DNA from: Chromobotia macracanthus
Taxonomy: Eukaryota > Chordata > Actinopteri > Cypriniformes > Botiidae
DNA: 64,000 nt
Direction of reading: 5' to 3'
Assembly (NCBI GenBank): GCA_036877525.1
Contig: JAZGTH010000102.1
Location: 1,336,001-1,400,000, forward strand
Shown here piece after piece: positions 1-12,436 of the stretch. Positions within the stretch are counted from its first letter, which is position 1. Every line of letters starts with the position of its first letter. Position numbers and translations under genes: made by a program. The notes under the pieces are model-generated. The model made no database searches. It was given only the letters and a program-made list of their open reading frames with translations, and was not told the DNA's origin.

Positions 1-3000
1 CAGCCCATTGACAAAAAAGCTGAGCTGTCTGATGAACTGCTGAATCAAACTTGGCCGTGAGAAATGCACAAAGAGTCTTTTCACTGGCCCGACAGCCCAC
101 AAATGGTCTGCGGCTTGTGTGTCCCGTCACACTTCTCCCGTCCCTTCACAGGCTCCTGTGTTTACTGACATCATCAGAGAGGTTATATAGTGTTCAGTTT
201 ATTGTATCGTGTTAGGGGTTATCGTATCATTCTTCTTATTTATATGATGTCAGTTTTTGCATATGATTTCATATGAGTATGGATGAGTAACAAGAATATC
301 TGCAGCTTGTGGACTCGGGAGATAGTTTAAAAAGTTACATTATATTTTACAGGAACATAATGAATATTTTAATCTGAGAAGATTAAGGAAAATTTAATTT
401 CTCGTTACATGACCCCTGTAGGGGGTTTTTGCAGACATTGTTGTGACATATTTACAGCTTATGTACACAAACACAAAGAAACGGTTCATATTTTTGCATT
501 GAAACATAAATATGTTTTCGTGCCATACATCAAGCGTGCTGTTGTTTGAATTTATGCACGGCTGCTGTTTACTCAGAGCTACAATTGTTGGTTTTGCGCC
601 TCCGTGAATTCTTAATAAGGATTTCTTCTTTTGCCGGCTCTTCCCTCGTGTGTGTATTTGGGTTTATGGCCTCTCTCTGCAAACAGTGTTCGCCAAATCC
701 TCAGACACACCTTGGAGATCCTGCCACAGAATCACAGACCTGTTAATTGTGCAAACATGACGGAGGCTGATGAATATATGTGCAAAACGCTCACAATTGT
801 CACACGAGGGAAATGTGTTTGCCTGCATGTTTCAGGAAGTCTGACAGACAGAGAAGGAGAGAGACAGTTTTAAGGTGTCTGACTGTGTGTTTGTATGTTT
901 TTATCGGGTTAGTGGATCGTGCATTTGTTATATGAAGGCAGTTTGCATGCATAAGTATATGTGTGCACATGCTCTGTTTGTTTGTAAACGCTGACCTTCG
1001 ATAAATATTAGCTGGTTTTAAACTCTTCTCTCCTGCTCTGATGTGTTTTGGTCGTGTAGCATTTCTGAGAAATGAAATGGTTTTGCTCTCCGAACTCCCT
1101 ATACAGGAAAACAGGTGGACACTAGAGAGGGAGTCAAAACGGTCCATATGCTCACTTGATAAGACGGAGAACCCTCGATAGACAGCAGTGGTTATGCTAA
1201 ACACGTCTTATCAGTGTTGCTGTGAAGTTTCTGACCGTGCTGCACTGCGCTGCATTCTGCTTCAGTTAGTGTAATTTTAGCGTCTGTGTCTTGCTCTTTT
1301 TGTCTGAAATTTTTCTTGTTTTTTTGGAAAACAAACCTATGATTTCTTCTTCAAAGTCATTTATCATGCAGGTTTTATTTTTGATGATCGGATCACAGCA
1401 GCAGTAGTGTAATACTGGTTCTGACATTGTTTGTTTGTAGTGGGGTTTCTGTGTCAACTATCGCTGTTAACTGCTGTTTCTTCAGGTGAGGGATTTGAGC
1501 AAACCTCTAAACCTTTTTTAAGTTACCTTTCAGCATTACATTTTGGTGTGTAAGTCATTCTGAACTGATTGTGTCATTTAGAATCAGTATTTGTTTGGAG
1601 GGAAAGAAATAGGCCTATTTTCATGCCCATTTCTCATTTGCTTCAAAAAAATCTCTTCACTCAGTTTGATCTCCCTCCATCTCCACAGTCTTTGTGATCA
1701 TCACCCTCATAAGCACAGGTTTACTTGCCCCGACCAATCACACGACACCGTGCGCGGGCTTCTGTTTGCCAGAGTAAAGGCAGGAGGATATTTGGGGGAT
1801 TTTGGCATTGACACCAGCGTGGATGTCTCAGCCACTTTAAGAAGCGTCTACATCCCCTCTCTGCGTTCTTCTGCTCCTCCAGGAGCGCCCTTGTGTCAGG
1901 AGAAAAGTGCAGAGAGCTGGCCTGCATTTGTATTGCTCTTCTTTCGTTGACACAATCACTTATTTCTGCTTTCTGTCTCTCTGTCTTTTTTCTCAGGTTG
2001 GAGAGGTTGGTGGAGGTGTTAAGAAAGAAGGTCGGCACTGGAAGCGTCCGGACGGTGATCTGACTGACCGGGTGTCAGGCGACCCGAGCAGACGGCCACA
2101 TCTGGTGACCAGGCTGCAGCATTTAACTCTGAGCAAACAGCCGAATCCGGGCCTGGGCAAACATAGGCTGCAAGTGGCATTCTGTGTCTCAGTGCTGTTC
2201 TCAGATCAGCTCTGAAACTGGATCGTAAATGTTTAACCACATTCACTCCTCAGTCACCAGTGAAACTCCTTCTGTAAACTCTCTCTCTTCCGCTCCAGGA
2301 GGAGTTTTTTTGTTAAATGACTTCTTGTGTTATAGGTCCAGTTACGCAGGAGAAATCTGATTGGACGATTACTTGGTCAGGTACTGAGGTGCTTTTTTCC
2401 TAAAGCTCCAGCTGTTTAATGGAGCGAGCTGGATGTTTTCCTGAAACTGAACTTTTACACACAAACTGAACTTCAGGTGTCTTTCAGAATCATGTTTGTC
2501 TGGAATGAATGAAGTTGCCAGTCAGTATTTAGCATTAAAACGGTTCAGTGTTTGCTTTTCATTTAATCAAATAATGTTTTAGTGCCCTTCCGTTCGTTCT
2601 ATTTGATATATCACAACAGAACCTGAAAAGAAATAAAAACATATATGTGAAATTTGTATTATAAACCATCAAATCAAAAGGAATATGAATTTTCATTCAG
2701 AATTCAGTTCTGCTGGATGATGCTTTAACATGCATTATTTATTTAACATTTTATCCTCAGCTTAAATTCATTGAATCACATGCATGTCTCATGAAGGACA
2801 AATTGTGCTCTCGTTAAAGACGTAAATGATGTTCATTTTAATACGTCTCTTAAAATGTCTTGATAGTGGGGCATGATTGTTTTAAATACAGCTCTCATAT
2901 CAGTTTTAAAAACGTTTCTGTGCGCGTTTAACGAAATATATTAAATAAAAAACGTCCTGAATAATGAACGCTGAAAAAGTTTTGCATTTGTCACAACAAA

Positions 3001-5832
3001 CGTGATGGTTTAATGGCGAGTGCTGTGCATGCTAATGATCTGCAAACAGAAACAGATCTGAGATCTGTAGACCTTCACCACCCCAAACAGTGACAGCAAG
3101 ACGTGCCGCTGAGTTGCCCTCCCCTCAAATAAATGCCCCAACAGTAGAACAAGCTTGTCGGTTTTCTCCTGTAGTTACCCTGAAGATGTCCCCACACGTC
3201 CCCAAAAAGAGGTTCTGTTGTTTGATAGCTCAGAGTTTGTCTCGGGACGAGAAGCTTCATTTGGTGGAGATGTGCGTGATGTGCGGGTGTGGATGCGGGT
3301 GTGGAGGCTCGGGTCGGGTCGGGTCGGGTCGGGGCTTTTGGAGGCTCCACGATCGCCCCCAAATTCGTCGACTTACAAAAACTTTAATACGCTTTAATTA
3401 AACCCGCGTTTCGTCTGCACACACTGAAAGAGCCTGAAAGAAAAGCGCGTCTGATCCCGTTGCTATAACGACGGCAAATATTTCGCACCATCTTCATCTC
3501 TGTGCTTTTCATAGTAGCTTTTATTTACACAAATAAAAGTCGTTCTCATTTTCCTTTTCTATAAGAACCATTGATTTATTTTGGTAACCTTCCAGTTAAT
3601 GTCCAAGAACGAATAGGAACTTTAATTGTGAAAAATTTTAATGACATAAAATACAATCTCTTAGTCTCTTGTTATTCGGATTTGAGAGGTTTCTAGAGGT
3701 TTTAAATAGTTCATTATCCTTTTTAAAATTGCATTACTAATGAAAGCAAGGCTTTTTGCTGCACAGGCGTTTCAGATGCGTTTTGCAGAAGTTAAACGTG
3801 CCATTATTCGTCTTCTGAATGTGTATCCGCTCTTAAAAATATCAAAAACGCACAAAACTGGTTGATGTCGGGAAGTCTTTCTGTTGTACAATAATGAAGA
3901 CACGAAACTCTGAAGACCACCAACCTGAAGACGTGGTGGGGCACATTAGAGGAACACAAAGCCCTAATAAACTTCTCCCGTGTCATGTTTAATGGGAAAC
4001 CAGCTGCTTCTAAAGCTGATTTCGGATGGAGATCTCTCCCTCTTCTCTCTGGTCCTTTGAAAGCGCCTTTCTTTCGTGGCTGTGTGAATTTGAGGGCTAT
4101 TGCTTTGCTCTTTTCGTCGGCCAAGCACAATTGTGTTATTGGAGATAATGAATTCAATCCTCATCAGAAGGTATTAGGAGCTTCTTGGCCCAAACTCGGA
4201 ATGAAAAGCGGAGTGAAGGTCCAGGGTTTGAACTGAAGGGTCGTGCGTTTCTCCATACGGCTGAAGAAAGCGCCAGCGCTTTTGATAACGAGAAATGCCC
4301 GATAATAACACGTCGTGTCCTCATAAAGTCTGTCCGTTTAGATATACAGCAGTTAAATGTGCACTCATTTTAGACCAACAAACACTGGATTGCCATGCAA
4401 TTCCTATAATAAAAATGATGAAAACTCACCGTCAATATAAATATCTAAATGTGCATGTCAATATGTCGCTTCTGTTCGTCAGTGTGATCTTATAAAAGAC
4501 TTTCCTAACACAAGGTGAAATATTAAATATTTTTACTTCGCTTAAGCAATAAACAGCTTCACAAAATCGGCGATGTTTTAACCATTGTCGTCATCACCAG
4601 ACAGTTTTACGTCATGGTTTTAATTTCGATCGGTTTTCACAGAGTCTGATCACAAAGATTTAAAATGGATTCAATAAAGACAAAATAATGACAAAATCAA
4701 ACCACAGAGTTCAGCTGTGTGATTTATGAACCTCTACAATATGTTTCGTAAATATCTATTTATAAATGCATATCGCAATGTAAAATACAATGTGAAATTA
4801 TTGCAAGAAATTATTACATTAATTTGTGCTTGTTTTAGTGCCATTTTGTGTAATGGGGTAAATTGTTTGTGTTTGCTTACACATTTATGTAATAAGATAT
4901 TAATGATATTAATGTTTTATGAAGCGCTTTAATTGTGGAAACGCGCTTTTGGTTTCTTATCGCGCCCGTCAGTGTGTGAAATAATTTAGATTATTTAAAC
5001 CTACATTAAATACGTGAGATTTTACTGCAAATTTAATAACTTACTATTTAACAACTTAAATGCATTTTAAAGCATTTTCGATTTAATCTGTGTAATTGTG
5101 ACCATTAACTTCAGCGCGTTTATTCGCGTTTAGTTTCTGTCTGTCATTCGAGAGAGAAACGAGAGACGGGCTGTTTTCAAGGAAATGATCGTCTTTATTT
5201 TTAATTAGAAATCAAACTAAAAAGACACATTTATTGAAGTCTTCATAAATCAGCGAGATCGCCTGCATCTCTGCGCACTTATGAAGACCTGTGCGGTCTG
5301 ATCTGAGCTCAGCTCTCCGTTTATTTACTCGATAATTAAATGAATTTCGCGGCTGCTCAGCCAAAACGCGTGTGTACAAAACAAAGTGAAATCTGTTCAT
5401 CCATCGTGTAGGTTACGCTTCACAAAAACATGATTTGGCCTCTCTGTGATATTGTTAAAGTCCCATTTAAAGCTTTTATGAAGCGCGTCTTTCAGGCTCT
5501 TTTTTCTTGGTCTTTCACCAACATCAAGTGAAAACCAGACGAGCTCAGCCAAAACCCGCATCGAGGGGAGACTGCCTGTGAAACCAGCAGCTTTTCACTT
5601 TTATTCTGCTGTTAACGGTGCCTTACAAAATACAGAAAACGAGTCCTGAAGCTAATACAAAATGTAATATAGGCCTTTTTATAGCAATGCAACGAAATAA
5701 AACGAGTCTGATGCTCCTGAAGTGATTCATTTATAGATCAGTCACAACTCTCTAAACATCAGTTTCAGCCTCGACTCGTTTAGAAAGGGTCACAAAACAC
5801 GGTCACTTGGTGCTTGATTTAGAAATACACAT
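1..5832. other. Intergenic DNA downstream of foxa1
   Basis: No gene could be supported here. Open frames are short, occur on both strands and lack splice-flanked or domain-like sequence. In human the gene beyond the FOXA1 3' end is MIPOL1, so this could include its last intron, but I recognised no MIPOL1 exon. The stretch 1720-2240 is somewhat GC-richer and open on both strands without a recognisable product. A short GGGTC tandem lies at 3309-3334. The block 4900-5400 could contain conserved regulatory DNA for foxa1, but that cannot be judged from one sequence. Confidence 0.5.
3309..3334. repeat. GGGTC short tandem repeat
   Basis: About five copies of a 5-base GGGTC unit occur in a local GC-rich, GT-rich patch (about 3260-3340). 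No function is implied. Confidence 0.8.
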
Positions 5833-6207
5833 TTTATTCAGAGTGCGTTTCCACTTGGATTCATTTATTTCAACACAAGATTGAGATTTGAAGTGTTTTC
5901 GTCTAATGCCAACATTTCAATACATACACTCTGTATGACCAGAGCCGCCTTCATTCGTGCACGAACACAAACATGTCAGACAACTACAAATATTGAGGAA
6001 AACAAGCATTTACAAGCTCAAATCGTTTTAAATACACTGGCGAGGATTTACACACGGTGAGTACAATCATTCAATGGGCACACTGTACAATATTTCATTA
6101 TGCACGTTTCTCATACTTCAACAGTTCTTTATGCAGCAGGTGCATGACAAAATAATAAAATAAAGTTTGTTTTTCTCGTCGGCAGCTGCTGAGAATGAAA
6201 ACATGGA
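5833..6207 (-). other. foxa1: foxa1 3' untranslated region with candidate polyadenylation signal
   Basis: TTTATT at 5833-5838 reads AATAAA on the minus strand, about 370 bases past the foxa1 stop codon. Other TTTATT hexamers occur nearby (about 5865), so the exact transcript end is uncertain. The stretch is AT-rich with no competing open frame. Confidence 0.4.
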
Positions 6208-8281
6208 CTAGGACGTGTTAAGAACCGGTCTGGAATACACACCTGGATAATACGAGGCCTCTAAACCTGATGGGTCCGTGCTGGTTCTGGTCACGGGCAG
6301 ACCGGAGGACATCCCTGAACCGTATGAGTATTGCAACGCTTGTTCGTACGCTTTCAATTCCAGTTTATGCTGCTGCTCTGAGGAGGACATTAAATTATTA
6401 ATGGAAAACGGGTGATTGAAGGAGTAATGGGGACCTCCTTTGAGGTGCAGCTGCGGCTCGTGAGCCATAGAGTGCGGGGGTAACGGGACAGAGGACAGGG
6501 ACGTGGCCGAACCGGACACGGGGTGGATCTGCTGGCCCGTGCTTTTCAGTTCGGAGGCGGTGGTGGCGCTCCTGTGGTCCAGACTGTGAGGACTGGACGA
6601 GTGGTTCGAGGAGGTTATAGAGTCCAGGTGTGCGGCTTTGGTGCTGTTATTGTCGCTCGACGGAGAGCCCGATCCACTGCTCTGCTCCCGCTTCCCATCC
6701 GCGCCCTTCCCCGCCACTAACTTCTTCTCGCACTTAAAGCGCTTTTGTCGGCGCAGATAACAGCCGTTCTCAAACATATTCCCAGAGTCAGGATGCAGGG
6801 CCCAGTAGGAACCTTTTCCCGGCTTGTCTGGTGACCTGGACACCTTGACGAAGCAGTCATTGAACGACAGGGAATGCCTGATGGAGTTCTGCCACCGCTG
6901 TTGGTTCTGGCGGTAGTAGGGAAACAAGTCCATTATCCACTGATAAATCTCGCTCAGTGTGAGCATCTTGCTCGGCGCCTGCTGGATCGCCATCGTAATG
7001 AGGGAGATGTAGGAGTAGGGCGGCTTGGCGTGAGGGTAACTTCTCCTGAAGGTCTTGTTTTCTCGGGCCCTGTTGAGGTTCGGCTGCGCGTACGTCATGG
7101 AGCTCATGGTGGGGCTCATGTTGGCGTAAGGGTTCATGGAGCTGTGCTGCGCCGCCATGGGGTTCAGACCGGACGGGCTGAGAGCGGTGCCCATGGTGGA
7201 CACCCCGCCGCCCATCCCGTTCATGGCACCGGTGGCACCCGGGGGCATGCCCGCCATAGCGCCCGGGCTCAGGCCGGCTCCGAGCGCAGGGTTCGGGTAA
7301 GACATGTTGAAAGAACTGGACGTCATATTTCCACTGGTCGACATGCCCATATAACCGTTCATATTATTGATGGAGCTCAGCCCGGCGTTCATACTGCTGC
7401 TCGTCATGGGAGAGTAGACCTGACACAGAAATAAATCCCACAGTTTATTATTACTGCATTTTATTAACACACTTTCACTTTAATTCGCGTATCTTATCAT
7501 TTCACAATGTTTCTAACATCCGTCTTGCGTTTGACATTTCTTTCCTTTCTGAAGCATCTGTGTTTCAGAGAGGTTTGAGCTCTGCTGTAAAACAAACAAT
7601 TGCACGATCATCGTGCACAACACCGTGAAATCTGAAAAATGTTTTAGCCTGTTTGTTTTTTTATACAATCTGGATTTAATCCGGAGCCATAATCTGCCAA
7701 GTACCGTTTTTATTACAACAAACTGAGTGTGCAATCGATTGCGCACACGACAAATCATTTTATAACATAATTGTTTTCCAGTTTGACAGTGAAAGCGATT
7801 TAAACGTATTAGATTGAACTGCATGTCATCTGAACGACTAAAACTGGACCGACAGAAGCATTTATCCAGATATGCATGATACGCACAATCAGTGAACGAA
7901 ATAAATAAAATTAATGCATCAAAAATAATTCTGATACAACAGCGAATCGTTTTAAACCACATCAATCAAATAAAATGTCATTTGTGTAAGTCCTGCATTA
8001 TTAGGCGATATTGATCCACTTTCAGAGGGATCGCTGCTGCCACCAAGTGGGTTGATCAATTCAGAAGTTGATCATTTCTTTAGTTTAATAAACGCGCGCG
8101 TCAGTCTGCAGGGCGAGCCTCGCGTCAGAAGCAGCGGCGCGTCGACGCGTTATGGCCGCGTCGCGTCTGTATGGTGCAGCATCTCAGAGTCGGTACCGTG
8201 TTTTCTCACCTCTTGCGGGTCATTGTAGTAGCTGCTCCAGTCCGGAGTTTCGTGTCCTTCCATTTTCACCGCGCTCAACAT
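6208..8281 (-). CDS. foxa1: Forkhead box protein A1 (HNF3-alpha), two coding exons
   Basis: Pioneer transcription factor of the FOXA family; in the nucleus it binds nucleosomal forkhead sites and opens chromatin in endoderm, floor plate and glandular epithelium. Exon 1 (8210-8281) encodes 24 residues starting MLSAVKMEG, the conserved FOXA amino end. It ends in a GTGAGA donor. Exon 2 (6208-7419) follows a CAG acceptor and ends with TAG, giving 427 residues, the usual FOXA1 length. The forkhead domain is at about residues 155-250, beginning [15 protein letters not shown] with recognition helix [15 protein letters not shown]. An N-terminal Met/Ser/Gly/Asn-rich transactivation segment and the C-terminal conserved [10 protein letters not shown] and [13 protein letters not shown] boxes are present. 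The choice of foxa1 over foxa2/foxa3 rests on the exon-junction sequence (NDPQEVYSPMT) and on sstr1 and clec14a as neighbours. Intact. Confidence 0.96.
7420..8209 (-). other. foxa1: foxa1 intron 1
   Basis: A single 790-base intron splits the N-terminal codons from the main exon, as in other FOXA genes. The part next to exon 1 (about 8090-8170) is CpG-rich and runs into the CpG-rich exon 1 and upstream DNA, suggesting a CpG-island promoter spanning exon 1. The rest is AT-rich, and an open stretch at 7513-7965 has no recognisable protein. Confidence 0.8.
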
Positions 8282-9374
8282 AATGAAGCTCGCAGCTCGT
8301 CCACACGCAGTTCGAGCCCGCAGCGTGTGCGCGCGTGGGGAGCGCGCGCGGATCTTCCGTGTGTTACGCACAGAAGCGGTACAGCCCACTTTCTGAAGAG
8401 CAGAGGTCCGGACCAGCCGCTGCCCTGCTGCTGTAAACACGAAATCACTTCAGGCAGCTGTAAAGTTCACAAATGTTGTGCTGCACTGTTGCAACAATCA
8501 TGCAACGTTATAAAGGCACGTCAGGAAGCATTACACATGTATGCCATATTATTCTGTTCATATGCATGCTTTATTTAAGAGCTTTAATTGACAAACGTTA
8601 TGTAATGTTATATCATTTACATTAATGATAAAGTATCAGGGCATTTTCAGATGAAACGTGCGCTATCATCTGTTAAACATTATTCAGTATACTCCTATTT
8701 GTTAACGCAATTAAGATATATTAATATAAATATTACATTGCAATAACTTTGAAACTTAGTATGTTTATCATTTTTTGCATGGCTTTCTTACACCGTTATA
8801 GAAAACCTATTTAAGCAAGCCTATGTAATATTGGCATATTCCATATGTATTGATATATGAATTAGATGAAAACATAAATATAGCATTTCAAAGTGGGCCT
8901 GTTATATATATAAAATAAACTATGTAATATTGTAATGGTTTTATTTTATAGTTGTTTTAAATGTATTGAGAAAATAGCATATATAGGGTCTCTCAGCTCC
9001 AGGTTAAGAGCTGTTTAGTTAATTAAGTTGCTCTTAATTAAAAACCCATTGAGTTTGAGTAAATGGTTCAGAACGGAAGTATGAAGGCACCACATTCTAT
9101 ATTGCTAGGCGCAACTATTTAACTCTTTTTCTCAACAATTATATAACTGATTTCCTCGGTCCAATCATAACTGAAGGCATGATATTTATGTATGATATGA
9201 TATTTATGTATGATATGATATTTTTGTATGCCTGTTGTGCAAATTCAGACATTTTTAAAGGTGGAAAAGATGCATTATTGTCAGTCAAAACAAAACAGGT
9301 AGCATAAATGTGCAGAAATGAAATGACATAAAATTACAATAAAAATAACCCTTAATAAAAGAGATGCTGATCTA
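8282..9374 (-). promoter_or_regulatory. foxa1 5' flank, CpG-rich proximal part
   Basis: The first ~150 bases upstream of the foxa1 start (8282-8430) are rich in CpG and GCGC runs, consistent with the 5' UTR and a CpG-type promoter. No convincing minus-strand TATA box was seen. From about 8500 to 9374 the DNA is AT-rich with no gene. Confidence 0.45.
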
Positions 9375-11221
9375 CCTGAGTGTGTTCAGATCAGTGTGTC
9401 CTGAGTGTGTTCAGATCAGTGTGTTCAGATCAGTGTGTTCAGATCAGTATGTCCTGAGTGTGTTCAGATCAGTGTGTTCAGATCAGTGTGTCCTGAGTGT
9501 GTTCAGATCAGTGTGTTCAGATCAGTATGTTCTGAGTGTGTTCAGATCAGTGTGTTCAGATCAGTGTGTTCAGATCAGTGTGTTCAGATCAGTGTGTTCA
9601 TGTTCAGATTCCTGAGTGTGTTCAGATCAGTGTGTTCAGATCAGTATGTCCTGAGTGTGTTCAGATCAGTGTGTTCAGATCAGTATGTCCTGAGTGTGTT
9701 CAGATCAGTGTGTTCAGATCAGTGTGTTCAGATCAGTGTGTTCAGATCAGTGTGTTCAGATCAGTGTGTTCAGATCAGTATGTTCTGAGTGTGTTCAGAT
9801 CAGTGTGTTCAGATCAGTATGTTCTGAGTGTGTTCAGATCAGTGTGTTCAGATCAGTGTGTTCAGATCAGTGTGTTCAGATCAGTATGTTCTGAGTGTGT
9901 TCAGATCAGTTTGTTCAGATTAGTGTGTTCAGATCAGTATGTCCTGAGTGTGTTCAGATCAGTGTGTTCAGATCAGTATGTCCTGAGTGTGTTCAGATCA
10001 GTGTGTTCAGATCAGTGTGTTCAGATCAGTGTGTTCAGATCAGTATGTCCTGAGTGTGTTCAGATCAGTGTGTTCAGATCAGTGTGTCCTGAGTGTGTTC
10101 AGATCAGTGTGTTCAGATCAGTATGTTCAGATCAGTATTTTCAGATCAGTATGTCCTAAGTGTGTTCAGATCAGTATGTTCAGATCAGTATGTTCAGATC
10201 AGTATGTTCAGATCAGTGTGTTCAGATCAGTATGTCCTGAGTGTGTTCAGATCAGTATTTTCAGATCAGTATGTTCTGAGTGTGTTCAGATCAGTGTGTT
10301 CAGATCAGTATGTTCTGAGTGTGTTCAGATCAGTGTGTTCAGATCAGTGTGTTCAGATCAGTGTGTTCAGATCAGTATGTCCTGAGTGTGTTCAGATCAG
10401 TATGTTCAGATCAGTGTGTTCAGATCAGTGTGTTCAGATCAGTATTTTCAGATCAGTATGTCCTGAGTGTGTTCAGATCAGTATGTTCAGATCAGTGTGT
10501 TCAGATCAGTATGTTCAGATCAGTGTGTTCAGATCAGTATGTTCAGATCAGTATTTTCAGATCAGTATGTCCTGAGTGTGTTCAGATCAGTGTGTTCAGA
10601 TCAGTGTGTTCAGATCAGTATGTCCTGAGTGTGTTCAGATCAGTATGTTCAGATCAGTATGTCCTGAGTGTGTTCAGATCAGTGTGTTCAGATCAGTATT
10701 TTCAGATCAGTATGTCCTGAGTGTGTTCAGATCGTGTGATCAGTATTTTCAGATCAGTATGTCTAAAGTGTGTTCAGATCAGTGTGTTCAGATCAGTATG
10801 TCCTGAGTGTGTTCAGATCAGTGTGTTCAGATCAGTATTTTCAGATCAGTGTGTTAAGATCAGTGTGTTCAGATCAGTGTGTTAAGATCAGTGTGTTCAG
10901 ATCAGTGTGTTCAGATCAGTGTGTTCAGATCAGTATGTCCTGAGTGTGTTCAGATCAGTGTGTTCAGATCAGTATTTTCAGATCAGTATGTCCTGAGTGT
11001 GTTCAGATCAGTGTGTTCAGATCAGTGTGTTCAGATCAGTGTGTTCAGATCAGTATTTTCAGATCAGTATGTCCTAAGTGTGTTCAGATCAGTATGTTCA
11101 GATCAGTATGTTCAGATCAGTATTTTCAGATCAGTATGTCCTAAGTGTGTTCAGATCAGTGTGTTCAGATCAGTGTGTTCAGATCAGTATGTTCAGATCA
11201 GTATGTCCTGAGTATGTTCAG
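9375..11221. repeat. Minisatellite, 14-base unit with interspersed 11-base variant
   Basis: About 1.85 kb of tandem repeats. The main unit is TGTGTTCAGATCAG, with first-position variants (TATGTT, TATTTT). An 11-base unit TATGTCCTGAG or TATGTTCTGAG is inserted at irregular intervals and looks like a shortened derivative of the main unit. There are roughly 130 units. The array has no stop codon in long plus-strand stretches, so it produces overlapping artificial open frames of up to about 200 codons (Cys/Ser/Val/Phe-rich), which are not genes. Each full unit carries one GATC. The array starts about 1.1 kb upstream of the foxa1 start codon. Confidence 0.97.
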
Positions 11222-11539
11222 GTTGTTAGGAGACGCAGCTCCGCGTTTCTCTGAGTTTCTGAGGTTAAAGCTGGTGAGAGCCTTTTAAATAACGTTTTTA
11301 AAACCTTTTTTAAATTGTTTGTGTCACAGCATGAAAAGAGCAACTTTTGAGCAAGTTAGCTACCTGGCTAACCCAGTTTTCTTAATAATACAGAAAGTTG
11401 TAGAAAACAAAAATATTTCAAATGTGTAAAATACGGATATTTCTGTTGTAATAGCAGAAGTGTAGAAATGTAGTGAGTGGTATGATTATTACATGATTTT
11501 ATTTAAAATGACAGTAAATGATTGTACAGAAAATATGGC
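11222..11539. other. Spacer between minisatellite and coding-like relic
   Basis: Unique, mostly AT-rich sequence. No gene or repeat was recognised. Confidence 0.5.
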
Positions 11540-12271
11540 AAACAACTCATGGAAATGTTGCACTCAAGCCCACCTTATATTTCCAGGTTATCTGTCCCTG
11601 ATAACCTGACAAACCATCAGCGGATACCAGTGTCCCGCCCAGCATTGTTGAGCTCCAAACAGATTTCACCTTTCTTATCACAGTGCCCCCAAATCCATGT
11701 CTCAACAAAGACCTACAAAATGAGTTTCAGATATCAAGAGCAAAGAATTTCTCTACAGACACTTCAGTAAACGCAACAGCTTTTCCAAAACCTCTCTCTC
11801 CTGCTGAGACCACCAGAGCAGGACCCTTGTCCCAGAGGCCTCAACCTGCCATTAAGCCCAGATCAGAGAATTTGTCAGCAGGATCTTATAGATTTCCCAC
11901 ACTTGCCAAGCAGGACTCTAGCTTCTAACATGTGCTTACAGACGACTTTCTGTAAAGGGCAGAACCTTCTGGGTTCAGACAGCTCCAGTAACTTTGCAGA
12001 CAGTGAGAACCCAGACCAGAATGAGCATGAAAGAGGAAGAACAGAGTTGTACTGGGAGACTTGAAGACATCAGCCTCGCTCTAGAAGGCACATCAGCAGC
12101 TCTGATTCCAGCACAATACACAGTGTTGAATCCACACCTGAGCTGCTGATGGAAGCTCGAGTTACTGCGGCACCTGAAGAGTCTGTCCAGCAGAGGGTGC
12201 CAGATCTGACCTGGGCAGACGCATCAGTGAAGGAAAGTGGACACGGGATGAGACCACGGGTGCAAAGCAGA
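11540..12271 (+). pseudogene. Decayed Ser/Pro-rich coding exon, possibly ttc6 N-terminal region
   Basis: Three neighbouring open stretches in shifting frames read as one disordered Ser/Pro/Gln-rich protein segment. They cover about 11540-11700, then 11683-11928 in another frame, then about 11930-12271. The last stretch is acidic and Ser-rich before one in-frame TGA (12062-12064). After it, it continues with an RRHISSSDSSTIHSVESTPE-type sequence to a good donor (GTAAGC, from 12272). At least one frame change and one stop interrupt the reading, so it looks like a decayed large exon. No family domain is visible. The ttc6 assignment is inference from the human order FOXA1-TTC6-SSTR1 and the expected plus orientation. 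It could instead be a real exon misread by me, or an unrelated relic. Confidence 0.35.
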
Positions 12272-12436
12272 GTAAGCTACAGAAGGAACCTTATTTTACT
12301 CAGAGGAACCCTGCCTGAAAGAAAGATGTTGAAGATCAGCGTTCTTCTACCTGTGCCATCTGGAGTCTGTGAGATGACTGTGTCAGAAAGGTTGGTTGTG
12401 ATGATAAAGAACTCAAGAACCTCTTCTCTCCAGTAA

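Noticed and set aside
1..60. Possible coding start of the window (open for 19 codons to a TGA)
   Set aside because: Too short to distinguish from chance and not recognised as any MIPOL1 or other exon.
800..1204. 134-codon minus-strand frame
   Set aside because: No recognisable similarity or exon context; composition like the surrounding noncoding DNA.
1591..2246. Open frames on both strands at 1.6-2.2 kb
   Set aside because: No domain, no consistent splice borders and mutually overlapping frames; best explained by slightly higher GC content.
6874..7434. 186-codon plus-strand frame opposite foxa1
   Set aside because: It is antisense to the GC-rich foxa1 coding exon and has low-complexity His/Gly/Arg/Val composition. 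A shadow frame.
7513..7965. 150-codon minus-strand frame in the foxa1 intron
   Set aside because: Lies wholly inside the intron, AT-rich, and has no family features.
9364..11211. Overlapping plus-strand open frames of up to 207 codons rich in Cys, Ser, Val and Gln
   Set aside because: They are translations of the 14/11-base tandem repeat in several frames, with no unique sequence, splice signals or domain.
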